From: Desulfovibrionaceae bacterium
GTDB lineage: Bacteria; Desulfobacterota; Desulfovibrionia; Desulfovibrionales; Desulfovibrionaceae
DNA length: 64,000 bases
Direction of reading: 5' to 3'
Assembly: GCA_019421865.1 (NCBI GenBank)
Contig: JAHZEL010000012.1
Coordinates: forward strand, 49,283 to 113,282
The translations under genes and the position numbers were made by a program. Positions 1 through 8,800 of this stretch are shown here, piece after piece (the first letter of the stretch is position 1; the number at the start of each line of letters is the position of its first letter). The notes beneath the pieces were generated by a model. It saw only the letters and a list, made by a program, of their open reading frames with translations. It was not told the DNA's origin and did no database searches.

Positions 1-1176
1 GTCGGCCTCGTTGAGGAGTCGGCCGCGGGCGAGTTCCAGGCCCTTGACGTTGAAGTACTGTTCGCCCACGCCGCTCAGCGAGCCGTTGGCCGTGACGTTG
101 CGGTACACGAAGGTGCCGCTGGTGCTGGCCGAGGGCGTGGCGCTGGCTATGTAGCTCTGCTCGGCGAGCACGTCGGCGTCGTCCACGGTGAGGGTGGTGT
201 AGCGGGCGGAGTTGCGGTCGCCGAAGCTGCGGCCGGGCATGATGTCGATGGTATTGGTGCCCATGGCGTTGATGCCTGCCAGGATTTTTTCCTGCGAGCC
301 GCGGCCGAGAGCCACCACGGACACCACGGAGGCGAGGCCTATGAGGAGGTCGAGCATGGTGGGCAGCGAGCGCATTTTGTGGGCGATAATGGCCGGTACC
401 GACATGCGGAAGGCCTCGGCCACCTGATCGCGCACGTATTTCCACGAACTGGCGGGCACGGAGGCGGTTTTGGCCCCCTGGGCACAGACGATGTCTTTGC
501 GGCGTTCGTCGCTGATGACTTCGCCGTCCTTGATTTCGATGATGCGGTTGGCGTATTCGGCGATGTGCCGGTCGTGGGTGACGAGAATGAGGGTGTGGCC
601 TTCGGCGTTGAGCTGCATGAGCAGCTTCATGACGTTTTCACCGCTTCGGGAGTCGAGCGCGCCGGTAGGCTCGTCGGCCAGAATGACTTCGCCGCCGTTC
701 ATCATGGCGCGGGCTATGGAAACGCGCTGCTGCTGGCCGCCGGACAGTTCGTTGGGTTTGTTGCGGACTTTTTCTTCCAGCCCTAGCTTGACCAGCAGAT
801 CCTTTGCGCGTTCGTTGCGGGCGGCGGTATCCATGCCGGCGTACACGGCGGGCAGGGAGACGTTTTCCTGCGCGCTCAGGCTGGCGAGCAGGTTGTAGCG
901 CTGGAAGATGAAGCCGAACTTTTCACCGCGCAGCCGGGCCAGCTCGTCGGAGGAGAGACCCTCGACGGGGGTGCCGTCCACGATGTAGGAGCCTTCGGAG
1001 GGGGTATCGAGACAGCCGAGAATGTTCATCAGCGTGGACTTGCCCGAGCCGGACTGTCCGATGATGGCGACGAAATCGCCCCGTTCGATGCTCAGGCTGA
1101 CGTTTTTGAGCACCTGTACGCGATTTTCTCCGCTGCCGTAGTGCTTGCCGATGTTGCGTAGTTCGAGAGTGACCAT
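1..1176 (-). CDS. macB: MacB-type ABC transporter, ATPase plus permease (3' part outside window)
   Basis: This is the ATPase and first membrane segment of a MacB-like exporter; 392 codons are visible and the frame stays open to the window edge, against about 650 residues for the family. The start is ATG at 1176. Visible motifs are the Walker A GQSGSGKST near residue 40, the signature LSGGQQQR near 145, and Walker B ILADEPTGAL. After the nucleotide-binding domain comes a first transmembrane segment (residues about 280-300) and the start of the periplasmic MacB core domain. With macA upstream on the same strand it should form a MacAB tripartite pump with an outer-membrane factor, moving periplasmic substrates such as macrolides, peptides or lipopeptides. 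The substrate cannot be read from sequence. Confidence 0.93.
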   Translation of the reverse strand, partial: MVTLELRNIGKHYGSGENRVQVLKNVSLSIERGDFVAIIGQSGSGKSTLMNILGCLDTPSEGSYIVDGTPVEGLSSDELARLRGEKFGFIFQRYNLLASLSAQENVSLPAVYAGMDTAARNERAKDLLVKLGLEEKVRNKPNELSGGQQQRVSIARAMMNGGEVILADEPTGALDSRSGENVMKLLMQLNAEGHTLILVTHDRHIAEYANRIIEIKDGEVISDERRKDIVCAQGAKTASVPASSWKYVRDQVAEAFRMSVPAIIAHKMRSLPTMLDLLIGLASVVSVVALGRGSQEKILAGINAMGTNTIDIMPGRSFGDRNSARYTTLTVDDADVLAEQSYIASATPSASTSGTFVYRNVTANGSLSGVGEQYFNVKGLELARGRLLNEAD

Positions 1177-1274
1177 GGTGTTCTCTGCAGGAATGAGTCG
1201 TGAACGCTGCCGGGAGCAGGCTCCCGTGGAAACCGCGGCGGTCAGGACCGGCCGCCGCGTCTGCGGAAGGATGA

Positions 1275-2492
1275 TCAGCCCGGTCTGCGGTTGCTGCGCG
1301 GGTTGGCAAGACTGTTCTGGATTTCCGCGCCGGACATCTGGGTGGAGATGACCTTTTCGCCTTCGGCAAGGCCGGAGCGGATTTCGGTCATCACGTTGTT
1401 GGTGAGCCCGACTTCCACGTTGCGGACTTCGACCTTGTTGTCCCTGCCGAGCACGCGGGCGGTGTAGTTGCCGCGACCGTCGTTTTCCAGCACGAGGCTG
1501 GGCACGATGAGCACGTCCTTCACGCTGTCGATTTCGATGATGTTCTGGGTGGTCATGCCTATGCGCAGGATGCCGTCGGGGTTGGGCACGCGGGCCTTGG
1601 CATAGTAGTAGACCGCGGAACTTGAGGAGGAGCTGCTGGAGCTTGAGGAGGAACTGCTGGAGCTCGACGACGAGGAGGAGGTGGCGTCGGAAAGCGTGGT
1701 GTCGCCGGGATCGATGGAGGATATTTTGGTTCTGTAGGGAGTATCGGGGGCGCCGAGCAGGGTGTAGCGCACGTTCATGCCTTCCCTGATGAAGGGAATG
1801 TCGCCTTCGGAGACTTCGATCTTGATCTCCATGTCGGAGAGGTCGGCGATCTGCGCTATGGTGGGGGTGGTCTGGTTGGCGTTGACGGTCTGACCTTCCT
1901 TGACGGGCACGGACACGATCACGCCGTCGAGCGGAGCCACGATCTTGGTGTAGCCGAGGTTGGTTTCCGCGGTGTTCACGGCGATTTCCTGCTGCAGAAT
2001 CTGCGATTCCATTTCCGTCACGCTGGCCTTGGCGGCGGCGAGGGTGTTTTCGGCGTCTTCCAGACTGGCGCGCGAGGTGGAGTCGCTCTTTCTGAGCTTC
2101 ACTTCGCGGTCGTACTGAGTCTGGGCCACCTTGAGCGCGATTTTGCGGGATTCGAGCTGCGCCTTGTAGGTATTGAGCAGGGCGCGGGCGGTATCGAGAT
2201 CGTTCTGCCTTGTGGTGGGGTCGATCTGGGCGATGGGGTCGCCTTTTTTGACCTTCTGACCGATGACGGCGTCGAGCTTCATGATCTTGCCCGAAGCCTG
2301 AGAGCCTACCGTCACGAGCTGCACGGCGTCTATTTCGCCGGTGGCGTTGACGGTTTTACGGATGCTGCCCTTGACGACGGTTTCCGTAAGATAATGAACC
2401 TGGGATGCATTCTGCCGCTGACTGTACCACCAGTAGACGCCGGCGCACACTGCCGCGGCGAGGAGGATGGTGAGGAGGAGCTTTTTTTTCAT
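1275..2492 (-). CDS. macA: MacA-type periplasmic adaptor of an ABC efflux pump
   Basis: A 405-residue HlyD/RND-type membrane fusion protein. Residues about 3-21 form a signal anchor after KKK; a lipoyl half (GQKVKKGDPIAQIDP), an alpha-helical hairpin, the second lipoyl half (TNLGYTKIVAPLDGVI), a beta-barrel domain and a membrane-proximal domain follow. It should link MacB in the inner membrane to a TolC-like channel. The macB start lies 98 bp after its stop, so the two are probably one operon. The odd feature is an uninterrupted run of 21 serines at residues 272-292 in the beta-barrel domain, encoded by mixed TCN and AGY codons and containing an exact-to-one-base tandem copy of a seven-codon unit. 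Confidence 0.93.
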   Translation of the reverse strand: MKKKLLLTILLAAAVCAGVYWWYSQRQNASQVHYLTETVVKGSIRKTVNATGEIDAVQLVTVGSQASGKIMKLDAVIGQKVKKGDPIAQIDPTTRQNDLDTARALLNTYKAQLESRKIALKVAQTQYDREVKLRKSDSTSRASLEDAENTLAAAKASVTEMESQILQQEIAVNTAETNLGYTKIVAPLDGVIVSVPVKEGQTVNANQTTPTIAQIADLSDMEIKIEVSEGDIPFIREGMNVRYTLLGAPDTPYRTKISSIDPGDTTLSDATSSSSSSSSSSSSSSSSSSSSSAVYYYAKARVPNPDGILRIGMTTQNIIEIDSVKDVLIVPSLVLENDGRGNYTARVLGRDNKVEVRNVEVGLTNNVMTEIRSGLAEGEKVISTQMSGAEIQNSLANPRSNRRPG

Positions 2493-2549
2493 GGAAAGGC
2501 TCTCTTTGGAAGGGTTCTCTGACGGACGATGAAGTGTCCTCAGAAAGAG

Positions 2550-2579
2550 GGTATAACCAAAAATCGCTTTATGGGTAAA
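2550..2579 (-). promoter_or_regulatory. Possible sigma70-type promoter for macAB
   Basis: Reading the minus strand, TTTACC and TATACC are 18 bases apart and lie 58-87 bases before the macA start. The match to the consensus is partial, so this is only a candidate. Confidence 0.3.
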
Positions 2580-2992
2580 TGAAACATTGTTTCAAAGCAT
2601 TGCAGAAAGGGAAGCTGGCAGGCGGAGAGGCGGAACATTTCGGGAGGAAAAGCGTCTGCGGGTCTGTGAATCCGGCGGCATACAGGCTTTGGGAGATTAA
2701 TATCATGAAAGGGAGTGAAAGAATTTTTTTCTGATGCAGGGAACGCATGTCGTTTTTTCTGTGCGAAAGGTATTTTCGCGGCGCAACATTCAATAAGTAG
2801 GAAAAAGTCGTGTTTTAGTTTTGTGAATGAAATAATAATACATCGAAAATGACGACGCAGCTGTCGACGTTGCGTTTCGGGGTGCGGCAATTGCGGGAGA
2901 TGCGGCAGAAGGCGATACTCGCGACAGGGCGGAAGACGGCGCTTTCGGGAAGAAGAGAGGCGGGAGAGCGCGTGTCGGAGAGAATCTGCGGC
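2580..2992. other. Gene-free stretch between tsaB terminator and macA promoter
   Basis: Several short frames cross this stretch on both strands, but none has a ribosome binding site, a recognisable product or the codon pattern of the neighbours. It is somewhat richer in A+T than the flanking genes. I see no RNA gene or mobile element in it. Confidence 0.5.
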
Positions 2993-3027
2993 ACAAAAAA
3001 GGCGGCCCGCGTTTTCGCAGACCGCCT
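2993..3027 (-). terminator. Rho-independent terminator after tsaB
   Basis: On the minus strand a perfect 12-bp GC-rich stem (3000-3011 with 3016-3027) with an AAAA loop is followed by six T residues. It lies 22 bases after the tsaB stop and ends the long rpsB-to-tsaB gene cluster. Confidence 0.9.
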
Positions 3028-3049
3028 GACGATGTGAAGGGGCGGGGGA

Positions 3050-3826
3050 TCAGTCGCTTTCGGCCAGAGGCGCGTGGGTGAGGCGCTCAAGCTCCTCATG
3101 CACGAGAGCCGGGGTGCGGCCCTGCGCTCTGGCAATGGCGTCGAGATTTTCCACGGCGTCGCATTCGCGCATGTAGAGGGGCGCGATGTCGGAGCCGTCC
3201 TGCGCGTCCCAGTCGATGCTGCCTTCCATGAGGGCGAGCGCGGCGAGGGTGGGCGAGGATTCGTTCACGAGCAGACGCGAGCTTTCGGGCAGCGTGGCCT
3301 TCAGGCAGGCAAGGTTGCTGACCAGCGCGCTGCCGATGACGAAGTCGGGCCTTCCGAGATCCGTGCCTTCGGGCAGCGGCGGCAGCGGCAGCAGGAAGAT
3401 GCGGCCTTCAGGCTGCGGAACGCCGTGTTCGTCTGCCGTGAAGCGTGCGCCGTAGGCGAGTCCCTTGCGGGCGTTGGTGAGCACGAGCACTTCTTCTCCG
3501 GCACGGGCGGGCGCGTTGGCGGCGAGGCACTGCAGGTAGTTGAGTCCGGCCTGTTTTGCGCCCACGGCGCGGGCAAGACCCGCCGCGGTGGTAAGGCCAA
3601 TGCGCAGGCCCGTGAAGTTACCCGGGCCGGCCGTGCAGGCAATGCGCCGGATGTCCGCAGGCTTTGCGCCGAGCCGGGCGCAGGCCTCGCGCAGGGCCGG
3701 GGCCAGCAGTTCAGTGCCGCCGCGCTGGGCCAGCCAGTCCTGACCGCAGAGAAGGGCGCCGTTTTCACACAGCGCGAACTGAACGCGCTTTTCCGCCGTA
3801 TTCAGAATAAGGGTAAGTTCACGCAT
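3050..3826 (-). CDS. tsaB: TsaB, tRNA threonylcarbamoyladenosine modification protein
   Basis: TsaB is the inactive ASKHA-fold partner of TsaD in making t6A at position 37 of ANN-decoding tRNAs in the cytoplasm. The N-terminal ILNTAEKRVQFAL strand and the TAGPGNFTGLRIG loop, close to the family's GPGSFTGLRIG, support the call. I chose the ATG at 3826, which starts MRELTLILNT four bases after the rseP stop; an upstream ATG 14 codons earlier would overlap rseP and adds residues without family character. At 258 residues it is slightly longer than E. coli TsaB (231). It is the last gene before a strong terminator. Confidence 0.9.
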   Translation of the reverse strand: MRELTLILNTAEKRVQFALCENGALLCGQDWLAQRGGTELLAPALREACARLGAKPADIRRIACTAGPGNFTGLRIGLTTAAGLARAVGAKQAGLNYLQCLAANAPARAGEEVLVLTNARKGLAYGARFTADEHGVPQPEGRIFLLPLPPLPEGTDLGRPDFVIGSALVSNLACLKATLPESSRLLVNESSPTLAALALMEGSIDWDAQDGSDIAPLYMRECDAVENLDAIARAQGRTPALVHEELERLTHAPLAESD

Positions 3827-3830
3827 GGCA

Positions 3831-4925
3831 TCACCTGAACCAGCGCATGACGTCGTTGAAGGTGGCAAAGACCATGAGGCCGATGAGCAGACTTGCGCCC
3901 ACGCGCATGGACCATTCCTGCACCTTTTCCGGCACGGGGCGGCGGATGATGATCTCCACGATGCAGAAGAGAATGGCGCCGCCGTCCAGCACGGGGATGG
4001 GGAAGAGGTTGAGCAGACCGAGGTTCACGCTGATGAGCGCGGTGAGCAGAAGAAGCGGCACGATGCCCGCTTCGGCCTGCTGGCCCAGCATCTGCGCGAT
4101 GAGAATGGGACCGCCCACGGAATCGGCGGCCACGGAGCCGGTCACGAGCTTCTTGAGGCCCGTGAGGGTGACGTCGATCATGTTCCAGGTCTGACGCAGT
4201 CCCAGAGCCGCGGACTCGAAGAATCCCTTGGGCTCGTAGCGCACCGCGCCGGAAGCCTGCACGCCGATGAGCCAGGCGGTTTCGGTTTCGCCGAAAATGT
4301 TGGTGCGTTCGCTGCGGGTGGGCGTCATGTCGAAGGTGAGCATTTCGCCGTTGCGCTCCACCTCGATCTTGAGGGTGCGGCCGCCGGAAGCGCCCACGGT
4401 TTCGGGCACCTGCGCCCATTCGTTCATCTTCACGCCGTCGATGGATACGATCATGTCGCCGGGCTGCATGCCGGCCTGCATGGCGGCGCTGCCTTCCATG
4501 ATGACGCCCGCCTGCGGCAGGGCGACGGCAAGGCCCGAGGCCAGCGTGAGTCCCCAGTAGATGAGCCAGGCGATGACGAGGTTCATGAACGGTCCGGCAA
4601 AGGCGATGATGAGCCGCTGCCACGCAGGCTTGTTGTTCACGGCTTCTTCCTGCGTGAAGCCGAGGCTTTCCACCTCGTTGCTGTATTCGCCCACGCCCGA
4701 CACATAGCCGCCGAAGGGCAGCCAGGAGAGGCGGTATTCCGTCTTGCCGCGCCGGAAGCTGCACAGCTTCGGGCCCATGCCGATGGAAAAGGTGATCACG
4801 CCTACCTTGAAGGCGCGGAAGGCGATGAAGTGACCGAGTTCATGAAAGAAGATGAGACCGCCGAACACCAGCACCACGGCCAGCGCGGAGTCCCAGTAGG
4901 AAAGATAATGAAGTAGTGACTGCAT
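3831..4925 (-). CDS. rseP: RseP-type site-2 intramembrane zinc metalloprotease
   Basis: An M50 family protease of the inner membrane, normally cutting anti-sigma factors or signal-peptide remnants inside the bilayer. The catalytic HELGH motif is at residues 28-32 in the first membrane helix, and the second zinc-ligand motif LNLFPIPVLDGG is near residue 300. Only one PDZ domain (around residues 115-195, LASGLAVALPQAG to the VERNGEML strand) is evident, whereas E. coli RseP has two; 364 residues fits the shorter form common outside Gammaproteobacteria. It sits between dxr and tsaB, as in many Proteobacteria where rseP follows dxr. Any role in envelope stress is inferred from the family. Confidence 0.92.
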   Translation of the reverse strand: MQSLLHYLSYWDSALAVVLVFGGLIFFHELGHFIAFRAFKVGVITFSIGMGPKLCSFRRGKTEYRLSWLPFGGYVSGVGEYSNEVESLGFTQEEAVNNKPAWQRLIIAFAGPFMNLVIAWLIYWGLTLASGLAVALPQAGVIMEGSAAMQAGMQPGDMIVSIDGVKMNEWAQVPETVGASGGRTLKIEVERNGEMLTFDMTPTRSERTNIFGETETAWLIGVQASGAVRYEPKGFFESAALGLRQTWNMIDVTLTGLKKLVTGSVAADSVGGPILIAQMLGQQAEAGIVPLLLLTALISVNLGLLNLFPIPVLDGGAILFCIVEIIIRRPVPEKVQEWSMRVGASLLIGLMVFATFNDVMRWFR

Positions 4926-5072
4926 GGCATCCTGATGGGCAGCTCACGGCTGCCCCCGTTTTCACGTCCCGGTTCCGGATCGCCCGGGGGGCGCGATCGG
5001 AAGGGCTTTGTGTTGCGTGTTCCGCAGGCTGCGGCGGGCGGAGAGAAGCGTCGTCCGCTTCGGCTTCGCCTG

Positions 5073-6329
5073 TCAGCGCCTCCAGGCCTCGGCTGCGGCA
5101 CGGGCGGCACGGTCGGTGCTTTCCACGTTCTCCACGGCGCGGGCGGCCTGCGCCGCGACATCGCCGTCGTCGAGCACGAAGTTCTGCCTCGTGGAAGCAG
5201 TGTCGAGCGCGTCCTTCACCAGCGCCGGAATGTCGGTAAAGCCGATATCTCCGGCCAGGAAGCGGGCCACGGCCACCTCGTTGGCGGCGTTCAGCTCCAC
5301 GGTATGACCTTCGGCCAGGGCGCGGCGCGCCAGGTCGAGGCAGGGGAAAAGATCGGTGCGCGGCTCCTCGAAGGTGAGGGCGCCGATATGCGCCAGATCG
5401 AGCGGACGTATGCCCGTGACCCTGCCGTCAGGAAGATAAGGCCAGAAAAGGCATCCGGCAATGGGTACGCGCATGTCGGGCACGGCAAAATGTCCCATCA
5501 TGGCGCCGTCGGCAAGTTCCACCAGCGAGTGGACGATGGACTGCGGATGCACCACCACGGTCACGTCGGCAACGTCCATCTGATAGAGATGGCAGGCTTC
5601 GATGATTTCCAGCCCCTTGTTCATGAGCGTGGCGGAATCGATGGTGATCTTGGCCCCCATGGACCAGTTGGGGTGCTTGAGGGCGTCCTGCGGGCGGACG
5701 TTTTTCAGAAATTCGGCGTCCTTCGTGCGGAACGGGCCGCCCGAGGCCGTGAGCACGAGACGGGCGATGTCGCTTTCCCGGCGGCCCACCATGCCTTCAA
5801 ACAGGGCGAAGTGTTCCGAATCCACGGGAAGAATGACGGCTCCCGTGCGGCGGCAGATGTTGCGGATGAGCTCTCCGGCCAGCACGAGGGATTCCTTGTT
5901 GGCGAGGCACACGGTTTTGCCGGAAGCTGCGGCGGCCACGGTGGCGCGCAGGCCCGCCGCGCCCACCTGGGCGGAAAGCACGGTATCCACGCTGTCGAGC
6001 GAGGCGAGAGCGGCATAGCCTTCCTGACCCCAGAGGATTTCGGGCCGGTAGGAGGAGGGAAGCAGGCGGCAAAGCGCGTCCACGCCGTGCGGGCCGTCCT
6101 TTTCCAGCACGGCAAGATACGGCGGACGCCAGGCTTCGGCCTGCTTGGCCAGCAGGGCGATGTTGCGTCCCGCGGCCAGAGCCGTGATCTCGAAACGACC
6201 GGAATCCTTCCAGGCTTCCAGCACGCGCAGCGTGCTCGTGCCTATGGAGCCGGTGCAGCCCATGAGGGCAAGATGCCGGGGAAAGGGCAGGGCGCTGTCT
6301 TCGCCGGGAATGCTGCTGATGTACTTCAT
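5073..6329 (-). CDS. dxr: 1-deoxy-D-xylulose 5-phosphate reductoisomerase
   Basis: Dxr (IspC) converts DXP to 2-C-methyl-D-erythritol 4-phosphate using NADPH, the committed step of the MEP isoprenoid pathway. The NADPH loop GCTGSIGTSTL is at residues 24-34, followed by the LANKESLVLAGE and PVDSEHFALFEG active-site segments and the catalytic-loop region GWSMG-like PNWSMGAKITIDSATLMNKG. At 418 residues it is slightly longer than E. coli Dxr (398), with extra residues at both ends. It follows cdsA after a 219-bp hairpin-containing spacer and precedes rseP by 147 bp, so the operon is looser here than further upstream. Confidence 0.95.
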   Translation of the reverse strand: MKYISSIPGEDSALPFPRHLALMGCTGSIGTSTLRVLEAWKDSGRFEITALAAGRNIALLAKQAEAWRPPYLAVLEKDGPHGVDALCRLLPSSYRPEILWGQEGYAALASLDSVDTVLSAQVGAAGLRATVAAAASGKTVCLANKESLVLAGELIRNICRRTGAVILPVDSEHFALFEGMVGRRESDIARLVLTASGGPFRTKDAEFLKNVRPQDALKHPNWSMGAKITIDSATLMNKGLEIIEACHLYQMDVADVTVVVHPQSIVHSLVELADGAMMGHFAVPDMRVPIAGCLFWPYLPDGRVTGIRPLDLAHIGALTFEEPRTDLFPCLDLARRALAEGHTVELNAANEVAVARFLAGDIGFTDIPALVKDALDTASTRQNFVLDDGDVAAQAARAVENVESTDRAARAAAEAWRR

Positions 6330-6548
6330 AACGATGAAACGGTGCTCCTTGAAGAGCGGTTCGGCGTGATCGTGCGCCGCGCCGGCGGCCGGAGCGGGGC
6401 GTCCTGCAAAAGGAAGGGCGCTCTGCCGGGAAAGGCCGGCAGGCCTGCCGTGCGGCGCGGCCGCCTTATTTCAGCGGAGAGCGCGTGCGATCATGGGAAC
6501 GGATTTCTCTTTCTTCGGAAGATCCTGCCCTGCCTGAGCGGGTACGGA

Positions 6549-7364
6549 TCAGGCAAAGAAGGGATACAGGGCGGAAGCGGCGGCATAGGTGCCGACGCAG
6601 AAGGAAATGCTGTCGAGTCTGTCGAGCACGCCGCCGTGACCGGGCAGAAGATGGCTGGAATCCTTGACGTTGACCGCGCGCTTCAGGGCGGATTCAAAGA
6701 AGTCGCCGAGCTGGGCCATGATGCCCATGAGCGCACCGAGGGCGGCAAAGGCGGTCAGAGGCGCGCTGCCGAAGGCGGCGCCCATGGCGCAGGCCACGAT
6801 GACGGAGGCGGCAAGGCCGGCAATGGAGCCTTCCACGCTCTTCTTGGGGCTGACGCCGGGCCAGATGGGATGCGAGCCGAAGCTCACGCCGGCAAAGTAG
6901 GCGGCCATGTCGGAGGCGGCGGGCAGCAGCACCACGAAGAGCTGTTCCCAGCGGGAGAAGTGCATGGCCGGAGCGAGCAGCACGGGAATGTACAGGAGGC
7001 CGCAGAGCATGACGGTCGCGCGGCGCAGCGGATCGAGGCTCTTTTCGCGGCTCCAGCACACGAGGGCGTAGAGGGCGGCGGCCATGATGCAGACGGCCAG
7101 CACGGGCTGTGCGGGCAGGGAGGGCAGGAACGTGGCGGCGGCAAGGTAGAGCGCGCCGAGCAGAAGGCCGAGAATCTTCATGCCCCATCCGCTCGAGGGC
7201 TGGAACAGGAAGAGAAATTCACCCATGCCTGCAAGGGCAAGCACGGCGACGAGTCCGCAGACGTACCAGCCGCCCAGAACCCAGGCGGCGACGAGAACGG
7301 CCGCAAGCACGAGGGCCGTGATGAGCCGCAGGCTCAGTCCTGCGGCGCGAAATTTGTCATTCAT
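6549..7364 (-). CDS. cdsA: CdsA phosphatidate cytidylyltransferase
   Basis: An integral inner-membrane enzyme joining CTP and phosphatidic acid to form CDP-diacylglycerol, the branch point to all phospholipids. Several hydrophobic helices are visible, and the C-terminal family signature is complete: SALKRAVNVKDSSHLLPGHG followed by GVLDRLD. I place the start at ATG 7364 (MNDKFRAAG), which has AAGGA seven bases upstream and overlaps the uppS stop by eight bases, so translation of the two is coupled. The frame extends 50 codons further upstream but only into uppS. The resulting 271 residues match the usual length. Confidence 0.93.
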   Translation of the reverse strand: MNDKFRAAGLSLRLITALVLAAVLVAAWVLGGWYVCGLVAVLALAGMGEFLFLFQPSSGWGMKILGLLLGALYLAAATFLPSLPAQPVLAVCIMAAALYALVCWSREKSLDPLRRATVMLCGLLYIPVLLAPAMHFSRWEQLFVVLLPAASDMAAYFAGVSFGSHPIWPGVSPKKSVEGSIAGLAASVIVACAMGAAFGSAPLTAFAALGALMGIMAQLGDFFESALKRAVNVKDSSHLLPGHGGVLDRLDSISFCVGTYAAASALYPFFA

Positions 7365-8097
7365 AACGCATTCCTTCTGAAGTCGTCCGCTGATGCAGCT
7401 GTTCGTCGGTCCTGCCGAAGCGGCGGGTGCGGCCGGCATAGCTGTCGAGAGCCTTCTGCAGCTCCTGTGCGTCGAAGTCCGGCCAGAGCACGGGGCTGAA
7501 GTACAGTTCCGCATAGGCGCTCTGGAAGAGCAGGAAGTTGCTCAGACGCTCTTCCCCGCTGGTGCGTATGACGAGATCGGGATCGGGCATGTCGGGAGCA
7601 TAGAGAAAGGCGCGGAACGCATGTTCGTCGAGCCTTTCCGGATCAACGCCTGCGGCCAGGGCCCTGCGCGCCGCGTTCAGGATTTCCTCGCGCCCGGAAT
7701 AGCTGATGGCCAGCGTGAACGTCATGGAGCGGTTGGACGCGGTCTTTCTGAGGGCGTAGTCCAGCGCCTGACGCACGGTGAAGGGGAGATCCTTCCGGTC
7801 GCCGATGAAGGCAAGACGGATGTCCTGCTTCATGAGTTCGGGCAGCTCCTGCCGGATGAAGCGCAGAAACAGATCGAAAAGAAAGCCCACTTCCTTTTCG
7901 GGGCGCTGCCAGTTTTCCTTGGAGAAGGCGTAAACGGTGACGTACGACACGCCGCGGCTGCGGCATTCCCTGACCAGCGTGCGCACCGCGTCCACGCCGG
8001 CAAGATGTCCTTCCGACCGGGGCAGACCGCGTTCCTTCGCCCACCGGCCGTTGCCGTCCATGATGACCGCTATGTGCTGCGGCAGTCGTTCTTCCAT
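7357..8097 (-). CDS. uppS: UppS, undecaprenyl diphosphate synthase
   Basis: A cis-prenyltransferase that extends farnesyl diphosphate with isopentenyl diphosphate to the C55 carrier lipid used for peptidoglycan and O-antigen. The catalytic MDGNGRWA motif starts at residue 13 of the chosen protein, and the C-terminal RTSGEERLSNFLLFQSAYAE and FSPVLWPDF motifs are intact. Two ATGs are possible; the second (8097, MEERLPQ) has GGAAAGG just upstream, the first (8109) has no ribosome binding site. The gene is separated from frr by a highly structured spacer and overlaps cdsA, its usual partner. Confidence 0.94.
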   Translation of the reverse strand: MEERLPQHIAVIMDGNGRWAKERGLPRSEGHLAGVDAVRTLVRECRSRGVSYVTVYAFSKENWQRPEKEVGFLFDLFLRFIRQELPELMKQDIRLAFIGDRKDLPFTVRQALDYALRKTASNRSMTFTLAISYSGREEILNAARRALAAGVDPERLDEHAFRAFLYAPDMPDPDLVIRTSGEERLSNFLLFQSAYAELYFSPVLWPDFDAQELQKALDSYAGRTRRFGRTDEQLHQRTTSEGMRYE

Positions 8098-8114
8098 GCG
8101 CCTTTCCATTGCAT

Positions 8115-8235
8115 CGGAAAGCCGGGTATGCGCCCGGCTTTCCGCAGAACATGATCCGTTTCCGCGTCCTTCGTGCCCCGAAGGGCATGTGAAGGCGGAC
8201 GACCCCCGGAAGGAGCCGTCCGCCGGACGCGGAAA
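8115..8235 (-). other. Highly structured spacer RNA between frr and uppS
   Basis: Two structures fill almost the whole 140-bp gap. Positions 8115-8126 pair perfectly with 8133-8144 (12 bp). Upstream in the transcript, 8159-8169 pair with 8225-8235 (11 bp, perfect) and enclose two further hairpins, 8174-8178 with 8183-8187 and 8194-8201 with 8217-8224, the latter extendable to 13 bp with wobble pairs. Together this is a three-way junction plus a hairpin. There is no T-run, so it is not a normal terminator. It could be an RNA processing or stability element or a regulatory RNA. Function is unknown. Confidence 0.5.
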
Positions 8236-8238
8236 ACG

Positions 8239-8799
8239 TCAGATTTCCATGATTTCCTTTTCCTTGGCCTGGGCCTTCACGTCGGCCTTCTTCACAAAGG
8301 CGTCGGTGAGCTTCTGCACGTCGTCCATGGCCTTCTTCAGCTCGTCGGCGGAGATTTCCTTGTCCTTCTCCATCTTCTTGAGCGCGTCGTTCACGTCGCG
8401 GCGGATGTTGCGCAGAGCCACCTTGGCGTCTTCGGTGTACTTCTTGCTCACCTTGGTGAGCTCGCGGCGACGTTCTTCGGTGAGCGGCGGAACCGTGATG
8501 CGGATGAGGCGGCCGTCGTTCATGGGGGTCAGGCCGAGGTCGGACTTCAGAATGGCCTTTTCCACGGGGGCGAAGGCATTGCGGTCCCAGGGCTGAATGG
8601 TGACGGTGCGGCTGTCGGGCACGGCCACGGAGGCAAGCTGCTGAATGGGCGTGAGCGTTCCGTAGTAGTCAACCTTGATGTTGTCCACAAGGCTCGTGGT
8701 GGCGCGGCCGGTGCGCAGTTTGCCGAAGTCGCGTTCGAGGGCGACGAGGGCCTTTTCCATACGTTCTTCGGCGTCGAGCTGCAAGGTCTCGATATCCAT
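8239..8799 (-). CDS. frr: Ribosome recycling factor
   Basis: RRF splits post-termination ribosomes together with EF-G. The 186-residue length is typical, and the family pattern is clear: [18 protein letters not shown] at the N-terminus, [20 protein letters not shown] near residue 25, and the C-terminal [20 protein letters not shown] helix. It starts two bases after the pyrH stop, so pyrH-frr are coupled as in most bacteria. A long structured spacer follows it. Confidence 0.96.
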   Translation of the reverse strand: MDIETLQLDAEERMEKALVALERDFGKLRTGRATTSLVDNIKVDYYGTLTPIQQLASVAVPDSRTVTIQPWDRNAFAPVEKAILKSDLGLTPMNDGRLIRITVPPLTEERRRELTKVSKKYTEDAKVALRNIRRDVNDALKKMEKDKEISADELKKAMDDVQKLTDAFVKKADVKAQAKEKEIMEI

Positions 8800-8800
8800 G

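Noticed and set aside
2540..3135. Several short overlapping frames between macA and tsaB
   Set aside because: No start signals, no recognisable products, and they cross a clear terminator.
4935..7499. Plus-strand open frame of 854 codons
   Set aside because: Antisense across dxr and cdsA, which are both certain; no ribosome binding site.
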